NCBI GenBank assembly: GCA_963971535.1
Contig: OZ020585.1
Coordinates: forward strand, 151,964,103-152,028,102
Length of the DNA stretch: 64,000 nucleotides
Direction of reading: 5' to 3'
DNA from: Notolepis coatsorum
Lineage: Eukaryota; Chordata; Actinopteri; Aulopiformes; Paralepididae
Shown in pieces: positions 1 to 11,705 of the stretch (its first letter is position 1; each line of letters starts with the position of its first letter). The notes beneath the pieces were generated by a model, which saw only the letters and a list, made by a program, of their open reading frames with translations, had not been told where the DNA came from and did no database searches. The position numbers were made by a program, and so were the translations under genes.

Positions 1-1544
1 TCCTCTCGGGCCCGCAAGTAGGCCACCGAACCGTAGGCTGCTTCGGAGGCGTCGCTGAAGACGTGCAGGTCTATCTGACACGTCTCCGGCCTCACTGTGG
101 GTGGGAAGTAGCTGCGGCGTATGTTGACACCTGGGAGCGAGCTGAGTTCTGTCTCCCACTCTCTCCATGTGGAGGCAAGGTGTTCGGGTATGGGATCGTC
201 CCAGCCCTGGTCCTTGTCCCATAGCGCTCGCACAATCATCTTTGCCCTGGTGGTGTAAGGTAGAATACATCCCAACGGGTCATATTGTCTGGCGAGTGTT
301 CTGTATACACTCCGTCTTGTGGTCGGTAGTGAAGTCGACCTTCCCTGCTCCTTGGTCAGGGGTGTGTGTTTATAATGGAGCGAGTCTGTTTTGAAGCGCC
401 AGACTAGTCCTAATGTCATTTCTTGGGCTTCTCCTGGGATGGTCGCCATCCAGGTCTCGCTGCTTGCTGCCTTGTCCTCTGGGGAGAGGCTGTGCAATAC
501 TTGAGGGTCGCTGCTGGCCCACTGCCGGAGATCAAAGCCGCCTTTGATCAGGGAGGCGCGGAGCTTGAGTAGGAGGGCCTCGGCTTCTTCTGGCGTCGAG
601 ACGCTTTGCAGACAGTTGTCCACGTAGAAACTATTTCCTACACTTTGTCGGACCTCTTCATCAGCTGCTGGGTCCTCTGCGACGTGTTTTTGCAGTGCGA
701 ACGTAGCACAGCATGGGCTGCATGTGGTTCCGAAAGGGAGGACTTCCCATTGATAGATGGATGGTTGCTCATCCCCGATCCTCTCGCTCCATAAGAACCG
801 CAGCAGGGGCTTGTCCTCTTCCACTAGTCGCACCTGCAGGAACATCCCTTTGATGTCGCCGCTGATGGCCACCTTGTTCTGGCGGAAACGTAGCAACACG
901 CCTAGTAGAGAGGGGCCGAGTGTTGGGCCGGGCAAGAGCTCTTTATTCAGATTTTGTGATCCGATCTGGTAGCTGCAGTTAAACACAATACGATCCTTGC
1001 CGTTGTGGTGGACTTTGTGGTGCGGCACGTACCATGATTCGGTCGTCTGATCGGCCTCTTTAATGTCAATTCTCTTTATGTGTCCCGCTGTGATTAGCTT
1101 GTCAATCTCAGCGCGGTACACAGTAGCTTGAGCGGGGTCTCTGGCTAGGCGCCGCTCTGTGTTCGATAGATACCGCTCCGTCGCTTCTTTTGGGGCGTGG
1201 AAGGTAGGCATACCCTCTCGCCTCAGGAGTGGAGTTGCGTATCTCATCACTCCGTTGACTTTGACTCTCTTTGTCCCCTGCTCGAGGAGGGCTATAGCAT
1301 AAATGTCTTCCTTGGAACGAATGTGTTTCTTTTCGTTCTTAAAGGGCATTGTCTCTAGTGTCCATAGCCTCTCAACGTGCTGTAGGAGGGTGGTGTCTTC
1401 TTCTGTCACTCTGGAGTGGAGGCAGCGAGTGGCTGCTGTTCGGTTGGGGGACCTGGAGAGGGGGCCTTGTAGTGTCCATCCTAGGCGGGTCTCGACTGCT
1501 GCTGGACAGCCTCTGGGCCCAGTGTGGACCCGGTCCATCGGGAC
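1..1544 (-). pseudogene. Outer BEL/Pao element: pol, RT to RNase H part (split by the inner element)
   Basis: Read on the minus strand, this stretch encodes the same protein segment as the inner element at about 4010-5546: the end of the protease-RT linker, the reverse transcriptase and the start of RNase H. The stretches I translated (about 1261-1544) are open and closely match the inner copy; I did not check every codon to position 1. The frame enters from the window's left edge and breaks at 1544, where the LTR of another Pao element begins. The sequence resumes at 9609 after a repeat of GGGAC. The RT would copy element RNA in cytoplasmic particles. It is a disrupted gene, because an 8-kb insertion separates it from its gag. 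Confidence 0.85.
1540..1544. repeat. Target site duplication GGGAC (left copy; right copy 9609-9613)
   Basis: GGGAC ends the interrupted pol sequence at 1540-1544 and begins its continuation at 9609-9613. Taking out one copy and the element restores pol continuity relative to the paralogous sequence near 5540-5560. Confidence 0.9.
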
Positions 1545-2979
1545 TGTAACTGAGGGGTACAATTCCCTGACTGTATTACTAGATATGATACTTACTACCA
1601 CTACCTTTGTACTTAATATTCGGCCACCCAGTACACGGCATAAATATATTATGATGAACACTGTCACGTAGATGAAACGGATCCAACACAAATGTACGAA
1701 TTAGAAATAGGTCTTTATTTCTACACAGTGATGGTGTGTAGAGCAAGCACTTAATCAAATCAATCACATTTATGAATGGGAATTAGTATGCACTTTTATG
1801 GCAAGAGTATTCGTCGGTATATCAATAGAGAATGTCCAATCTCTGAAGGCGCAGGTGGTACATATACGACCTGGAATAGTTTAAGGAATAACAGCAATGA
1901 TACTTGAATGATTATAGACTGGATACACTAGGGGGGGTTAATCCGGTCGCTTGTAAGCCGACAGGAGTAGGAAGGGGGGGGGGTAGAATCCGGCTGCCTC
2001 ATCCGGCCAAGGGTATCCCAGGTGAACCCACTGTAGTGCCGTTCAATGCGCCGGCGATCCTTGGACTACAGATGAAAGCAGGTGGTCTCTTTGTGGGCCG
2101 GCGTCCTCCGGTCCACGGAGGAGAGACGTGAAGCGACCTCGTCTTGCAGAGCGTCTCCTCACCTTGCGTCCTCTCCAGGGGGGGGGGGGTTCCAACACAC
2201 GGCAGTGTCGGGGGTCTTTATCCATGGAATAATCAACGTATACAAAGCATAATCCGTGCCTGGGAAGGCGGGCTGTCGTCGGTAGAGTAATCCGGTATAC
2301 AGGTCCACTCGCTCGTCGGCTCTGGGGCTCCTCGGGTGCAGCTTCACGTGGGGTCAACCACCCTGGATAAGCAGCCAGTTCTCTGCCCGAAACGATGGGG
2401 TACTGACTACGGTAGTATTCTCACCGCACGAAGCACTATATATTAACAGACTATTATTAGCTTAATAGACTACGTCCAACTCGACGATATAGTGCCAAAT
2501 ATGACTATTCAAATATTAATATACACGATGTCTCAATACCGATGGTAGGCGAACTTGGCCTTACTCCCACACGTGGCGTCGCGGGGAGGCTTTACGTCTG
2601 TGACTCTATTGGAGGGTAAGAAACTGGACTGAAAAGGAAGTCCTACTTTAGTAGCGCAGTATATATACGCACTATGAACAAATAGTCCCATTAGTGGTGC
2701 GGTAGCCAGATTCCTACGCGGAACTAGGACTTGTTTGTACATGTTGAGCGGTACGTTTGAACTGGGTCTGAGGGATATGGCAGCCTGGCACCAAGGTCTC
2801 GACCAATAGTAGAATGGAGACTATTATGGGATGTTCAGTAGGCTAGAATGGATATTCAATGCATATTGTACAAGGAATATACAAGGGATATCAGGGAATA
2901 TTAGAGAATATACAAATACAATTAAATATATATATATAAATAAATATATATATTCGGTTTAATCTGGCCCTTCACAACA
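1545..2979 (-). repeat. Inner Pao element, 3' LTR (1435 bp)
   Basis: It starts TGTAACTGAG and ends TTCACAACA on the plus strand, and matches 8176-9608 almost base for base. It is rich in AT near the right end, with alternating TA around 2925-2950. Short open frames inside it recur in both LTRs but show no family features, and I do not regard them as genes. Confidence 0.92.
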
Positions 2980-2989
2980 GCCACCCCCT
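2980..2989 (-). other. Polypurine tract of inner Pao element
   Basis: On the minus strand a short G-rich purine run (AGGGGGTGG) sits directly before the 3' LTR. This is the expected place for the plus-strand DNA primer in LTR retrotransposons. Confidence 0.6.
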
Positions 2990-3087
2990 GATTGGTCCCA
3001 GACCTAATCAGTTAAACAGAGACAGATTAATCGCGTTGTCTATTTACACATAAGGGTTTGCTGTAGGGGTCAGTCAACTTCACAAAG

Positions 3088-3385
3088 TCATAGGGTTATA
3101 GGGTCATGGTCATCATCGATTGTGTCTGGGAGTCGGGGCAGTTCTATGAGCCTCGCCACGGGACGGGTGTAAGTGCGACCCTGGACGAGCACTTCAGCTG
3201 CTCGGACCTTGCCGTCGGCACCGGTGATCACTTTGCTTACGCGGCCGGCCGGCCACATAGCTCTGGGCAGTGATTGATCAATAATCATGACGACTGTTCC
3301 TTCTGTCAAATTGTCTCTCTCCTTTACCCACTTCTGGCGGGTCTGTAGAGACGGTAGGTAGTGCAGTAGGAAACTGCTCCAAAAA
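3088..3385 (-). pseudogene. Inner Pao pol, C-terminal DUF5641-like domain in a shifted frame
   Basis: The last pol domain is readable only in a second frame from about 3385 to 3088. It carries the DUF5641 hallmarks: a VGxVVxI-like start, PR-x-WPxGRV, and a closing RPVARLIEL segment. The main pol frame leaves this domain near 3383-3385, where a run of three T (coding strand) appears to hold one base too many, and it stops at 3278. DUF5641 normally follows the integrase core in BEL/Pao polyproteins. A single-base insertion is the simplest reading. Confidence 0.8.
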
Positions 3386-6300
3386 CTTGTCGGCTAATAC
3401 TTGGCTGTACCTCCACATTCGTCGGCCGTTCGCTTCTTCAGGCCGGTACATTGTCTGGGGTAATGCAGGATCTAGCCGCCCCATCAGGAGTGTGTTGGGG
3501 TCTGCGGAGATAACAGTGCTCAATCCACAGAACACAGGCTTCTTATTCTCAGCCTCCTCCTGACTGGCTTCCCTCGGGATAGGCGTGGGCCACTCTCCTT
3601 CCGGGAGCTTTAGGAATGCTGGGCCGTCACTGTAGACATTGTGACGGGTGAGGTCATCCAGGGGGATCCCCCGGGTGATGACGTCAGCTGGGTTCTGTTT
3701 TGTATCAACGTAGCGCCACTCTGTTTCTCCGGTTAACTCTTCGGTTAAGTCTTGAATCTCGGTGACTCTGACTCCCACGAAGACTTTGTACTTGCATGAG
3801 TCCGATTTGATCCAGGCGAGTACTGTCGTGGAATCTGACCACAGGATTGTTCTAGACACCGGTATGGTGAGCTCACGTTGGATGAGCGTGGCTAGGTGCG
3901 CTCCGGCTAGGGCTGCGCAGAGCTCTAGACGTGGGATAGATTGTTGCTTGCGTGGGGCTATTCTCGAGCGGGCGAGGACAAATGCTGTGTAGATCTCTCC
4001 CCCCCTTTCTTGGGCCTGCAAGTAGGCTACTGATCCGTATGCGACCTCTGAGGCGTCACTGAAGACGTGTAAGTCCATTTTACATGTCTCTGGCCTCACC
4101 GTGGGTGGGAAGTAGCTTCGGCGCATATTAACGCCTGGGAGTGAGTGGAGCTCCATCTCCCACTCTCTCCAGGTGGATGCAAGGTGTGCGGGAATGGGGT
4201 CGTCCCAGCCCTGGTCCTTGTCCCACAATGCTCGTACAATCATTTTTGCCCTGGTGGTGTACGGTAGAATACATCCTAGCGGGTCATATTGTCGGGCGAG
4301 TGTTGTGTACACACTCCGTCTGGTGGTCGGCGCCGCCGCCGGCCTTCCCTGCTCCGTAGTCAGGGGCTTGTGTCTGTAGTGAAGCGAATCTGTTTTGAAT
4401 CGCCACACCAATCCCAGGGTCATCTCCTGGGCTTCTCCCGGGATTGTAGCCATCCAGGTCTCGCTGCTGGCTGCCTTGTCCTCGGAGGAGAGGCTGCGCA
4501 GTACTTGCGGATCGCTGCTGGCCCACTGCCTGAGATCAAAGCCGCCTTTGATCAATGAGGCGCGGAGTTTAATCAGGAGAGCCTCGGCTTCTTCCTGGGT
4601 TGAAAGGCTTTGTAGACAGTTGTCTACGTAGAAGCTGTTCTTTACGCTGTGTCGGACCTCTTCGTCCGCTGCTGGGTCCTCTGCTACATGTTTCTGTAGT
4701 GCAAATGTAGCACAGCAGGGGCTGCACGTCGTTCCGAAGGGGAGGACTTCCCATTGGTAGATGGCTGGGTGCTCATCTCCTGGCTTCTCTCTCCATAGGA
4801 ACCGTAACAGGGGCTTGTCCTCCTCTACTAATCTCACCTGCAGGAACATTCCTTTAATGTCCCCGCTGATGGCCACCTTTTCCTGGCGGAAGCGGAGTAG
4901 AACGCCGAGTAGGGAGGGGCCGAGTGTGGGACCGGGCAGTAACTCTTTATTCAGATTTTGGGATCCGATCTGGTAGCTGCAGTTAAATACTATGCGGTCT
5001 TTACCGTTGTGATGGACCGTGTGGTGAGGCACGTACCACGATTCAGTGGTCTGGTCAGCCTCTTTAATGTCCATCTTTGTGACGTGTCCCGCTGTGATGA
5101 GCTTCTCAATCTCAGCGCGGTATACACTCTCTTGGGCGGGGTTCTTGGCTAAGCGCCGCTCCGTGTTCAGCAGGTACCGTTCTGTGGCGTCTGTCTTGGC
5201 GTGGAAAGTAGGCATTCCTTCTCGCCGCAGGAGTGGCGTGGCGTATCTCAACACGCCGTTGACCGGGACTCTCTTGGTCCCTGTCTCGAGGAGGTGAATG
5301 GCGTAAATGTCATCTTTAGAGCGAATGTCTTTCTTTCCGTTCTTAAAGGGCATTTGTTCCAAGGTCCATAGCCGCTCTACGTGTTGCAGGAGTGCGGTTT
5401 CTCCCTCTGTGACTCGGGAGTGGAGACATCTAGTGGCTGTACTTCGGTTGAGAGATTTGGCGAGCGGGCCTTGGAGAGTCCATCCCAAACGGGTCTCGAC
5501 TGCTGCAGGACAGCCTCGGGGTCCGGTATGAACCCGGTCTATCGGGACAATGAGGTCTGCATGGTCGGAGCCTATCAACAGGGTCGGCATAGCATTGTCT
5601 ATGAGCGGGATCGGTAACTTGCGCAGATGTACATATTTCTCCATCAGCTTGGCGACGGGGTATGTGTACCGCGACAGTCCTATTTCTTGGCTGGTGAAAG
5701 CGTCTGTAATCTGGTACCGTCGCTCAGGCTGGCCGCTTGCTGCGATAGAGAATGAGACATTCTCGCCCTTTATCGTCTTCAAATCTCGTCTTATTGTCCG
5801 AATTGTCATTTGGGTTTCGCTTCCCCGCAGCCCTAGCTGGGCCGCAGCGGAGGCGAGCAGAAGGGTCTTCTCTGACCCGTCATCGAGGACGGCGTAAGTG
5901 TCCAGGACTTTATTCTGGTAGCTTAGTGTCACACGCACTACTTTTAGGAGTACTCGGGCTCCACTGCTGCTGGCGGGATCGATGTACATGACGCTCGCTT
6001 TGCTGCTGGATGGTGCGGGTGAAGGGCGCCGTCTGTTACTGTCGTGGAGTATGTCCAGATGGGCTCCATCGCACTTGGTGCACCTTTTCTTTAAGCGGCA
6101 TTCGGCTGCCATGTGTGAGCGCGCACAGCGAAAACAGCGCTTGTTGGACTTTATCCATTGACTTGCTTCCTCCGCGTTCAGCTTGGGGAAGGAGTCACAT
6201 TGCGCTAGCCAGTGTTCTTTCTCACAGTAGGGGCACACTATCTTCCACTTCTCCGTTCTGGAGGGGGTACTGTGGCTCCTGCTGCTCGGTACTGACTCCG

Positions 6301-6496
6301 ATTGGTGCATCACAGTCACCGATCTTCTTCCATCATTTAGTCGTCTGGTTCCTTCTCTGGAGCCAGGGGTGCTCCGTCCGAATGTATCTAGCCGTAGGCT
6401 GCTGACTTCTCTCGCCAGGAAGTCTGCTAGATCGAGGAGGTTCGGTTCGGGGCCATTCGGGTCTCGGTGGTCTCTCTGTCGCCTAAACCGCTCCTG
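3278..6496 (-). pseudogene. pol: Inner Pao element pol: zinc knuckles, aspartic protease, RT, RNase H
   Basis: This frame continues directly from gag through one TGA codon (6497-6499). Going downstream it carries three zinc knuckles (two CX2CX3HX4C and one CX2CX3HX4H), an A17-type protease motif (LDDGS), and an RT with SGDIKGMF and the YVDN catalytic box. A Pao RNase H follows (VFSDAS, IPRLELCAA, LWSDS, NPADVITRG). After the RNase H, the sequence passes from the segment ending in FCGLSTV (near 3512) straight to ISADPNTLLMGR, which in other Pao proteins lies after the integrase core. The zinc-binding and DDE integrase domains are therefore missing without loss of frame. The frame then shifts near 3384. 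The product would be a polyprotein that is cut into enzymes, but this copy cannot make a functional integrase. Confidence 0.9.
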
Positions 6497-8104
6497 TCAA
6501 GCGGGCGGCAGCTTCTCCAAGATCCTTTCCACATTTGAGTTGGCGTAAAGTTCATGCCTCCCCTTCTCTCTCTGCGCTCCCAACATCCCTACCAGGGACT
6601 GCACTCTGATGGACAGGTCGTCCAGTGCTCGATTGTCTATTGCTGGGGGTAAGCGGTCGATGTGTCGGATCTCCTGGATCACGTAATCCCATATGCGCCC
6701 ATACCTCTGGTCCAATGCTACCAGCGCTGCTGTGTATGGGGTGGTGGAAGTCGCGTAGGCGAGCGCTATATTATGTGCGCGGGGTACCTTTAAGTGCTTC
6801 AGTAGGATGGCGTATTTATGGCGTTCATCCAATACATCCACCAACATGGTCTCCAGACACATGCGGAGTTCTGTATACTGGGCCCGGTTCTCTTGGGTGA
6901 AGTCGGGTACCATAGGCGTGCCAATGTATGACGCTGACTGTGGGTACATCGGCGAGCGTTGGGGGAGAGGCCTCCTAGGCGAGTCTCCTCCCGCTCCTTG
7001 GTATGGGCTGGTACCGGCAGTGTACCATGGCCCGCTTGTCCAGGTGCTGTTCCTCGGTGCGGGTCGTGCGTCGTGCTCACCCGTGTATAGAGTCGGGGGT
7101 CTGTAGCGCAGCTCCGCGGGAGTATAGCCTGGGCTGTACCGGACCTCCTGGTCCGGTAGAGTACTGTGCTGTCGTCGGGCGTGGTTCTCCTCCTCTTCCT
7201 CTTCGTCTTCAGTTAGGTCATCCAGTGCTTGTAGTCTCTGGTTTAGCCTCTCCACAGGATATGCTGCTCCTTCCCGGTTGCTAGGTCTCGCTTGGACCGG
7301 TGGGGGGAGGTGGTCTGTGGGGGGTATAGACCTCGTCTGTTGGTCAAGTTCAGGGTTGTTTACTCGGCTAGGGGATGCCGCCCTGGAGGTGTGTCTAGAC
7401 GAGTTCCTGGAGCCTCTGGCGGAGGGAGAGGGTGTTGTCCGTCTGATCAGCTGTTCTATTAGTTGCGCTTGCTGTCTGTCGCGCTCTGCGTCCCGTAGAG
7501 CACCAGCAGCTGCTCGCTGGCTGTCTGCTCGGTCTCGGGCCACATTCTCTTCTCTCTGAATGCGTCTTATTTCTAGACGTATATGCTCTTCTTCGCTCCG
7601 CTGCTGGATCTGCAGTCGGTCGCGTTCAGCAGCGGCGTTCAGGCTGATGAGGAAGGCCTGCTGTAGGGTCCTCTCTGCCTCGCTGGGAGAAGGCGGTTGT
7701 ATAGGGGAGCCTTCCCTCGGGGTACTCCTTGCGGAGCCTTGGAGCTCTATCTCCACGGTGCTCTCCCCGTCTTCTTCCGTGCCGAGTTCTCTCTCGGTAG
7801 CGTTGTATTCCTCCCGGGACTCATCGGGGACTACTTCTTCAGTACTGGCGGGGTGTGAAGTCATGTCTGGTTCCCACTGGTCCCCACCGTGAACTTGGTC
7901 AGTTACATTAGAACCCGTAGGGGCCTCTATGGTCGGGGTAGTCTGGGCGTTGGGGTTAGACATACTTTTACTTTCTAGTTTTACCGCGTTTACTGTTAGT
8001 AGAAGACTAGGTTGTTGACTGACAGCGTAAGCCTCTAAGTACTGAGGGAGCCGTCGTTCGCGCTGCGGGCGTTGGTTAGGAGGATCGTTTCGTGGAGTGT
8101 TCAT
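6497..8104 (-). CDS. gag: Inner Pao element Gag
   Basis: About 535 codons from an ATG at 8102-8104 to a TGA at 6497-6499. The N-terminal third is polar and rich in Pro, Glu and Ser. A strongly charged Glu/Arg/Gln coiled-coil-like stretch follows (about residues 145-230), then an RS/proline-rich linker. The C-terminal part is a DUF1759-like Pao Gag domain that contains an IWDYVIQEIRHID-type segment. Gag would build the particle. In the outer element the equivalent frame has CGA where this copy has TGA and runs on into pol, so the stop is probably a C-to-T change at a CpG. An upstream ATG at about 8122 gives only a three-codon frame whose TGA overlaps this start codon. Confidence 0.85.
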   Translation of the reverse strand: MNTPRNDPPNQRPQRERRLPQYLEAYAVSQQPSLLLTVNAVKLESKSMSNPNAQTTPTIEAPTGSNVTDQVHGGDQWEPDMTSHPASTEEVVPDESREEYNATERELGTEEDGESTVEIELQGSARSTPREGSPIQPPSPSEAERTLQQAFLISLNAAAERDRLQIQQRSEEEHIRLEIRRIQREENVARDRADSQRAAAGALRDAERDRQQAQLIEQLIRRTTPSPSARGSRNSSRHTSRAASPSRVNNPELDQQTRSIPPTDHLPPPVQARPSNREGAAYPVERLNQRLQALDDLTEDEEEEEENHARRQHSTLPDQEVRYSPGYTPAELRYRPPTLYTGEHDARPAPRNSTWTSGPWYTAGTSPYQGAGGDSPRRPLPQRSPMYPQSASYIGTPMVPDFTQENRAQYTELRMCLETMLVDVLDERHKYAILLKHLKVPRAHNIALAYATSTTPYTAALVALDQRYGRIWDYVIQEIRHIDRLPPAIDNRALDDLSIRVQSLVGMLGAQREKGRHELYANSNVERILEKLPPA

Positions 8105-8157
8105 CAAAAGGCCATTTCAATATTAATAACACTATATTAATATTACACTAATTACCC

Positions 8158-8174
8158 TCCGGCTCGAAGGACCA
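8158..8174 (-). other. Primer binding site, tRNA-Tyr type (inner Pao)
   Basis: On the minus strand, one base after the 5' LTR, comes TGGTCCTTCGAGCCGGA. This is complementary to the 3' end of vertebrate tRNA-Tyr (…CCGGCTCGAAGGA plus CCA), as I recall that tRNA. The full 17 nt match. Confidence 0.85.
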
Positions 8175-8175
8175 T

Positions 8176-9608
8176 TGTAACTGAGGGGTACAATTCCCTG
8201 ACTGTATTACTAGATATGATACTTACTACCACTACCTTTGTACTTAATATTCGGCCACCCAGTACACGGCATAAATATATTATGATGAACACTGTCACGT
8301 AGATGAAACGGATCCAACACAAATGTACGAATTAGAAATAGGTCTTTATTTCTACACAGCGATGGTGTGTAGAGCAAGCACTTAATCAAATCAATCACAT
8401 TTATGAATGGGAATTAGTATGCACTTTTATGGCAAGAGTATTCGTCGGTATATCAATAGAGAATGTCCAATCTCTGAAGGCGCAGGTGGTACATATACGA
8501 CCTGGAATAGTTTAAGGAATAACAGCAATGATACTTGAATGATTATAGACTGGATACACTAGGGGGGGTTAATCCGGTCGCTTGTAAGCCGACAGGAGTA
8601 GGAAGGGGGGGGGTAGAATCCGGCTGCCTCATCCGGCCAAGGGTATCCCAGGTGAACCCACTGTAGTGCCGTTCAATGCGCCGGCGATCCTTGGACCACA
8701 GATGAAAGCAGGTGGACTCTTTGTGGGCCGGCGTCCTCCGGTCCACGGAGGAGAGACGTGAAGCGACCTCGTCTTGCAGAGCGTCTCCTCACCTTGCGTC
8801 CTCTCCAGGGGGGGGGGGTTCCAACACACGGCAGTGTCGGGGGTCTTTATCCATGGAATAATCAACGTATACAAAGCATAATCCGTGCCTGGGAAGGCGG
8901 GCTGTCGTCGGTAGAGTAATCCGGTATACAGGTCCACTCGCTCGTCGGCTCTGGGGCTCCTCGGGTGCAGCTTCACGTGGGGTCAACCACCCTGGATAAG
9001 CAGCCAGTTCTCTGCCCGAAACGATGGGGTACTGACTACGGTAGTATTCTCACCGCACGAAGCACTATATATTAACAGACTATTATTAGCTTAATAGACT
9101 ACGTCCAACTCGACGATATAGTGCCAAATATGACTATTCAAATATTAATATACACGATGTCTCAATACCGATGGTAGGCGAACTTGGCCTTACTCCCACA
9201 CGTGGCGTCGCGGGGAGGCTTTACGTCTGTGACTCTATTGGAGGGTAAGAAACTGGACTGAAAAGGAAGTCCTACTTTAGTAGCGCAGTATATATACGCA
9301 CTATGAACAAATAGTCCCATTAGTGGTGCGGTAGCCAGATTCCTACGCGGAACTAGGACTTGTTCGTACATGTTGAGCGGTACGTTTGAACTGGGTCTGA
9401 GGGGTATGGCAGCCTGGCACCAAGGTCTCGACCAATAGTAGAATGGAGACTATTATGGGATGTTCAGTAGGCTAGAATGGATATTCAATGCATATTGTAC
9501 AAGGAATATACAAGGGATATCAGGGAATATTAGAGAATATACAAATACAATTAAATATATATATATAAATAAATATATATATTCGGTTTAATCTGGCCCT
9601 TCACAACA
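8176..9608 (-). repeat. Inner Pao element, 5' LTR (1433 bp)
   Basis: Near-identical partner of 1545-2979, with about five substitutions and two homopolymer length differences. On the minus strand it would contain the promoter and the start of the element RNA. Confidence 0.92.
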
Positions 9609-11705
9609 GGGACGATGAGGTGTGCATGGTCGGATCCTATCAGCAGGGTCGGGGTGGCACCGTCTATGAGCGGTATAGGTAGTTGACGCAGGTGCACGTA
9701 TTTATCCATCAGCTTGGCGATGGGGTAGGTGTACTGCGACAGGCCTATGTCTTGGCTGGTGAAAGCGTTAGTGATCCTATACGTCTCTCTGGCTGCCCGC
9801 TTGCTTCGATAGTGAAGGAGACGTTCTCACCCTTGATCGTCTTCAGGTCTCTTCTTATAGTCCGAATCGTCATAGTTTCTTCGCTCCCCCGCAGCCCTAG
9901 CTGGGCCGCAGCGGATGCGAGGAGAAGGGTCTTCTCTGACCCGTCGTCAAGGACGGCGTAGGTGTCCATGACCTTGTCCTCGTAACTCAGTGTTACGCGG
10001 ACCACCTTCAAGAGCACCCGGGCGCCCCCGCTGCTGGCGGGGTCAATGTACATAACACTTGCCTTTGTGCTGCTTGAGGGTGCAGGCTTTCTTCTGTTAC
10101 TGTCATGTAAAACGTCCAAGTGGGCTCCGTCACACCGACTACACCTCTTCTTTAAGCGGCACTCGGCTGCCATGTGACTGCGCGCACATCGGTAACAGCG
10201 GCGGTTGGACTTTATCCATTGACTCACCTCGTCGGCGGTCATCTTCTTGAACGTGTCACAGTGTGACAGCCAGTGTTCCTTTTCGCAGTACGGGCATACA
10301 ATCTTCCACTTCTCTTTCATCGAGGGGGTACTGTGGTTCTTGTTGCGCGGTACTGATTCGGCTTGGTGCATGACGGTCACCAGCCTGCGGCCATCGTTTG
10401 ATCTCCTAGGTCCCTCTCTGGAGCTTGGCGCGCTCCGCACGAACGTATCCAATCGTAGGCTGCTGACTTCTCTCGCCAGGAAGTCGGCTAGGTCTAGGAG
10501 GGATGGCTCGGGACCGTTATGATCACGGTGGTCCCTTTGCCGCCTGAAGCGCTCTTGTCGGGCGGGCGGAAGCTTCTCTAATATTCTCTCAACATTAGAG
10601 TTCGCGTACAGTTCGTGCATACCCTTTTCCTTTTGTGCCCCCAGCATCCCTACCAGGGATTGTACCTTGATAGAGAGGTCATCTAGTGAGCGATTGTCTG
10701 TGGCTGGGGGTAGACGGTCAATATTCCTTATCTCTTGTATTACGTAGTCCCATATGCGTCCATAACGTTGGTCGAGGGCTACTAGAGCCGCGGTGTATGG
10801 GGTAGTAGAGTTGGAATATGCCAGCGCTATATTGTGCGCTCTGGGCACCTTCAGGTGCTTGAGTAGGATAGCGTACTTGTACGGTTCATCTGGTACATCG
10901 GACATCATTGTCTCTAAGCACATTCGTAGCTCTGTGTACTGTGCTCTGTTCTCGTGTGTGAAGTCCGGGAACGTCGGTGTGCCAAGGTACGATGCCATGG
11001 ATGGCTGGCACATCGGTGAGCGTTGGGGGAGAGGCCTCCTAGGCGAGTCTCCTCTTACGTGTCGTGGTGGGCTGGTACCTGGCGGGTACCAGGGCCCGTG
11101 TACCCAGGTGCTGTTCCTCGGGGCTGGTCGTGCGTCAAGCTCACCCGTGAATTGAGTCGGGGGTCTGTAGCGCAGAGCCGCGGGGGTAAAGTCTGGGCTG
11201 TACTGGACCTCCTGGTCCTGTGGAGTACGATGCTGCTCTTGGGCTTGACTTTCCTCCTCTCCCTCTTCTTCTTCCTCTGCCAGGTCGTCTAGATCCTGTA
11301 ATCGTCTATTTAGTCTCTCAGCGGCGTAGGCCGGTTCTTCCCTGTTGCTAGGTCTCGCATGGACCGGTCGGGGAGGGGGTTCGGAGAGGTGTATAGGCTC
11401 TTTCGGTTGGCCGGGCTCAGGGTCGCTTGATCGGGTAGGGGAGGGTGCCCTAGACCCTTGTCTTGACGAGGCCCTGGAGCTCCGTGCGGAGGGAGGGGGG
11501 GTTGCCCTGGCAATCAGTTGCTCCATTATCTGCGCTTGTAATCGGTCGCGCTCGGCTTCGCGCTTGATGTGAGCGAGGTCTCGCTCTGCTTCGCGCTGGG
11601 CTTGGGCTGCGTTGCGCTGTGCATTGGCGGCTCCGCGCTGTGCATCGGCGGCGGCGCGCTGGGCTTCGGCGCGGTCTCTTTCCATATTCTCTTCCGTCTG
11701 GACGC
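9609..11705 (-). pseudogene. Outer Pao element: rest of gag plus zinc knuckles and protease
   Basis: This minus-strand frame begins just after a frameshift near 11,700. It carries a charged coiled coil with repeated ERDR/AQR motifs, the DUF1759-like Gag domain, three zinc knuckles and the start of the LDDGS protease. Here gag and pol form one frame with CGA at the place where the inner element has TGA, matching the single-ORF layout usual for BEL/Pao. A one-base loss near 9778 (compared with the inner copy) shifts the frame, and the inner element then interrupts it at 9609. The gene continues at 1544 going left. Confidence 0.88.

Larger units (their letters stand above)
1545..9608 (-). mobile_element. 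Inner BEL/Pao LTR retrotransposon, complete LTR to LTR, integrase-less
   Basis: A whole element lies between two nearly identical LTRs (1545-2979 and 8176-9608), both TG...CA. It is flanked by the 5-bp direct repeat GGGAC (1540-1544 and 9609-9613), the duplication size usual for BEL/Pao. The order on the minus strand is 5' LTR, tRNA-Tyr-type primer site, gag, pol, purine tract, 3' LTR. I counted about five substitutions and two G-run length differences between the LTRs, so the insertion is recent. The coding part is damaged: a TGA between gag and pol, a +1 shift near the pol end, and no integrase core. Confidence 0.93.

Noticed and set aside
1579..2357. Short frames inside the Pao LTRs (also at 8210-8986 and 2533-2742 / 9162-9371)
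   Set aside because: They recur only because the LTRs are near-identical; no motif and no family likeness.
3762..5991. Plus-strand frames across the Pao pol
   Set aside because: Antisense shadows of a clear minus-strand pol with protease, RT and RNase H motifs.
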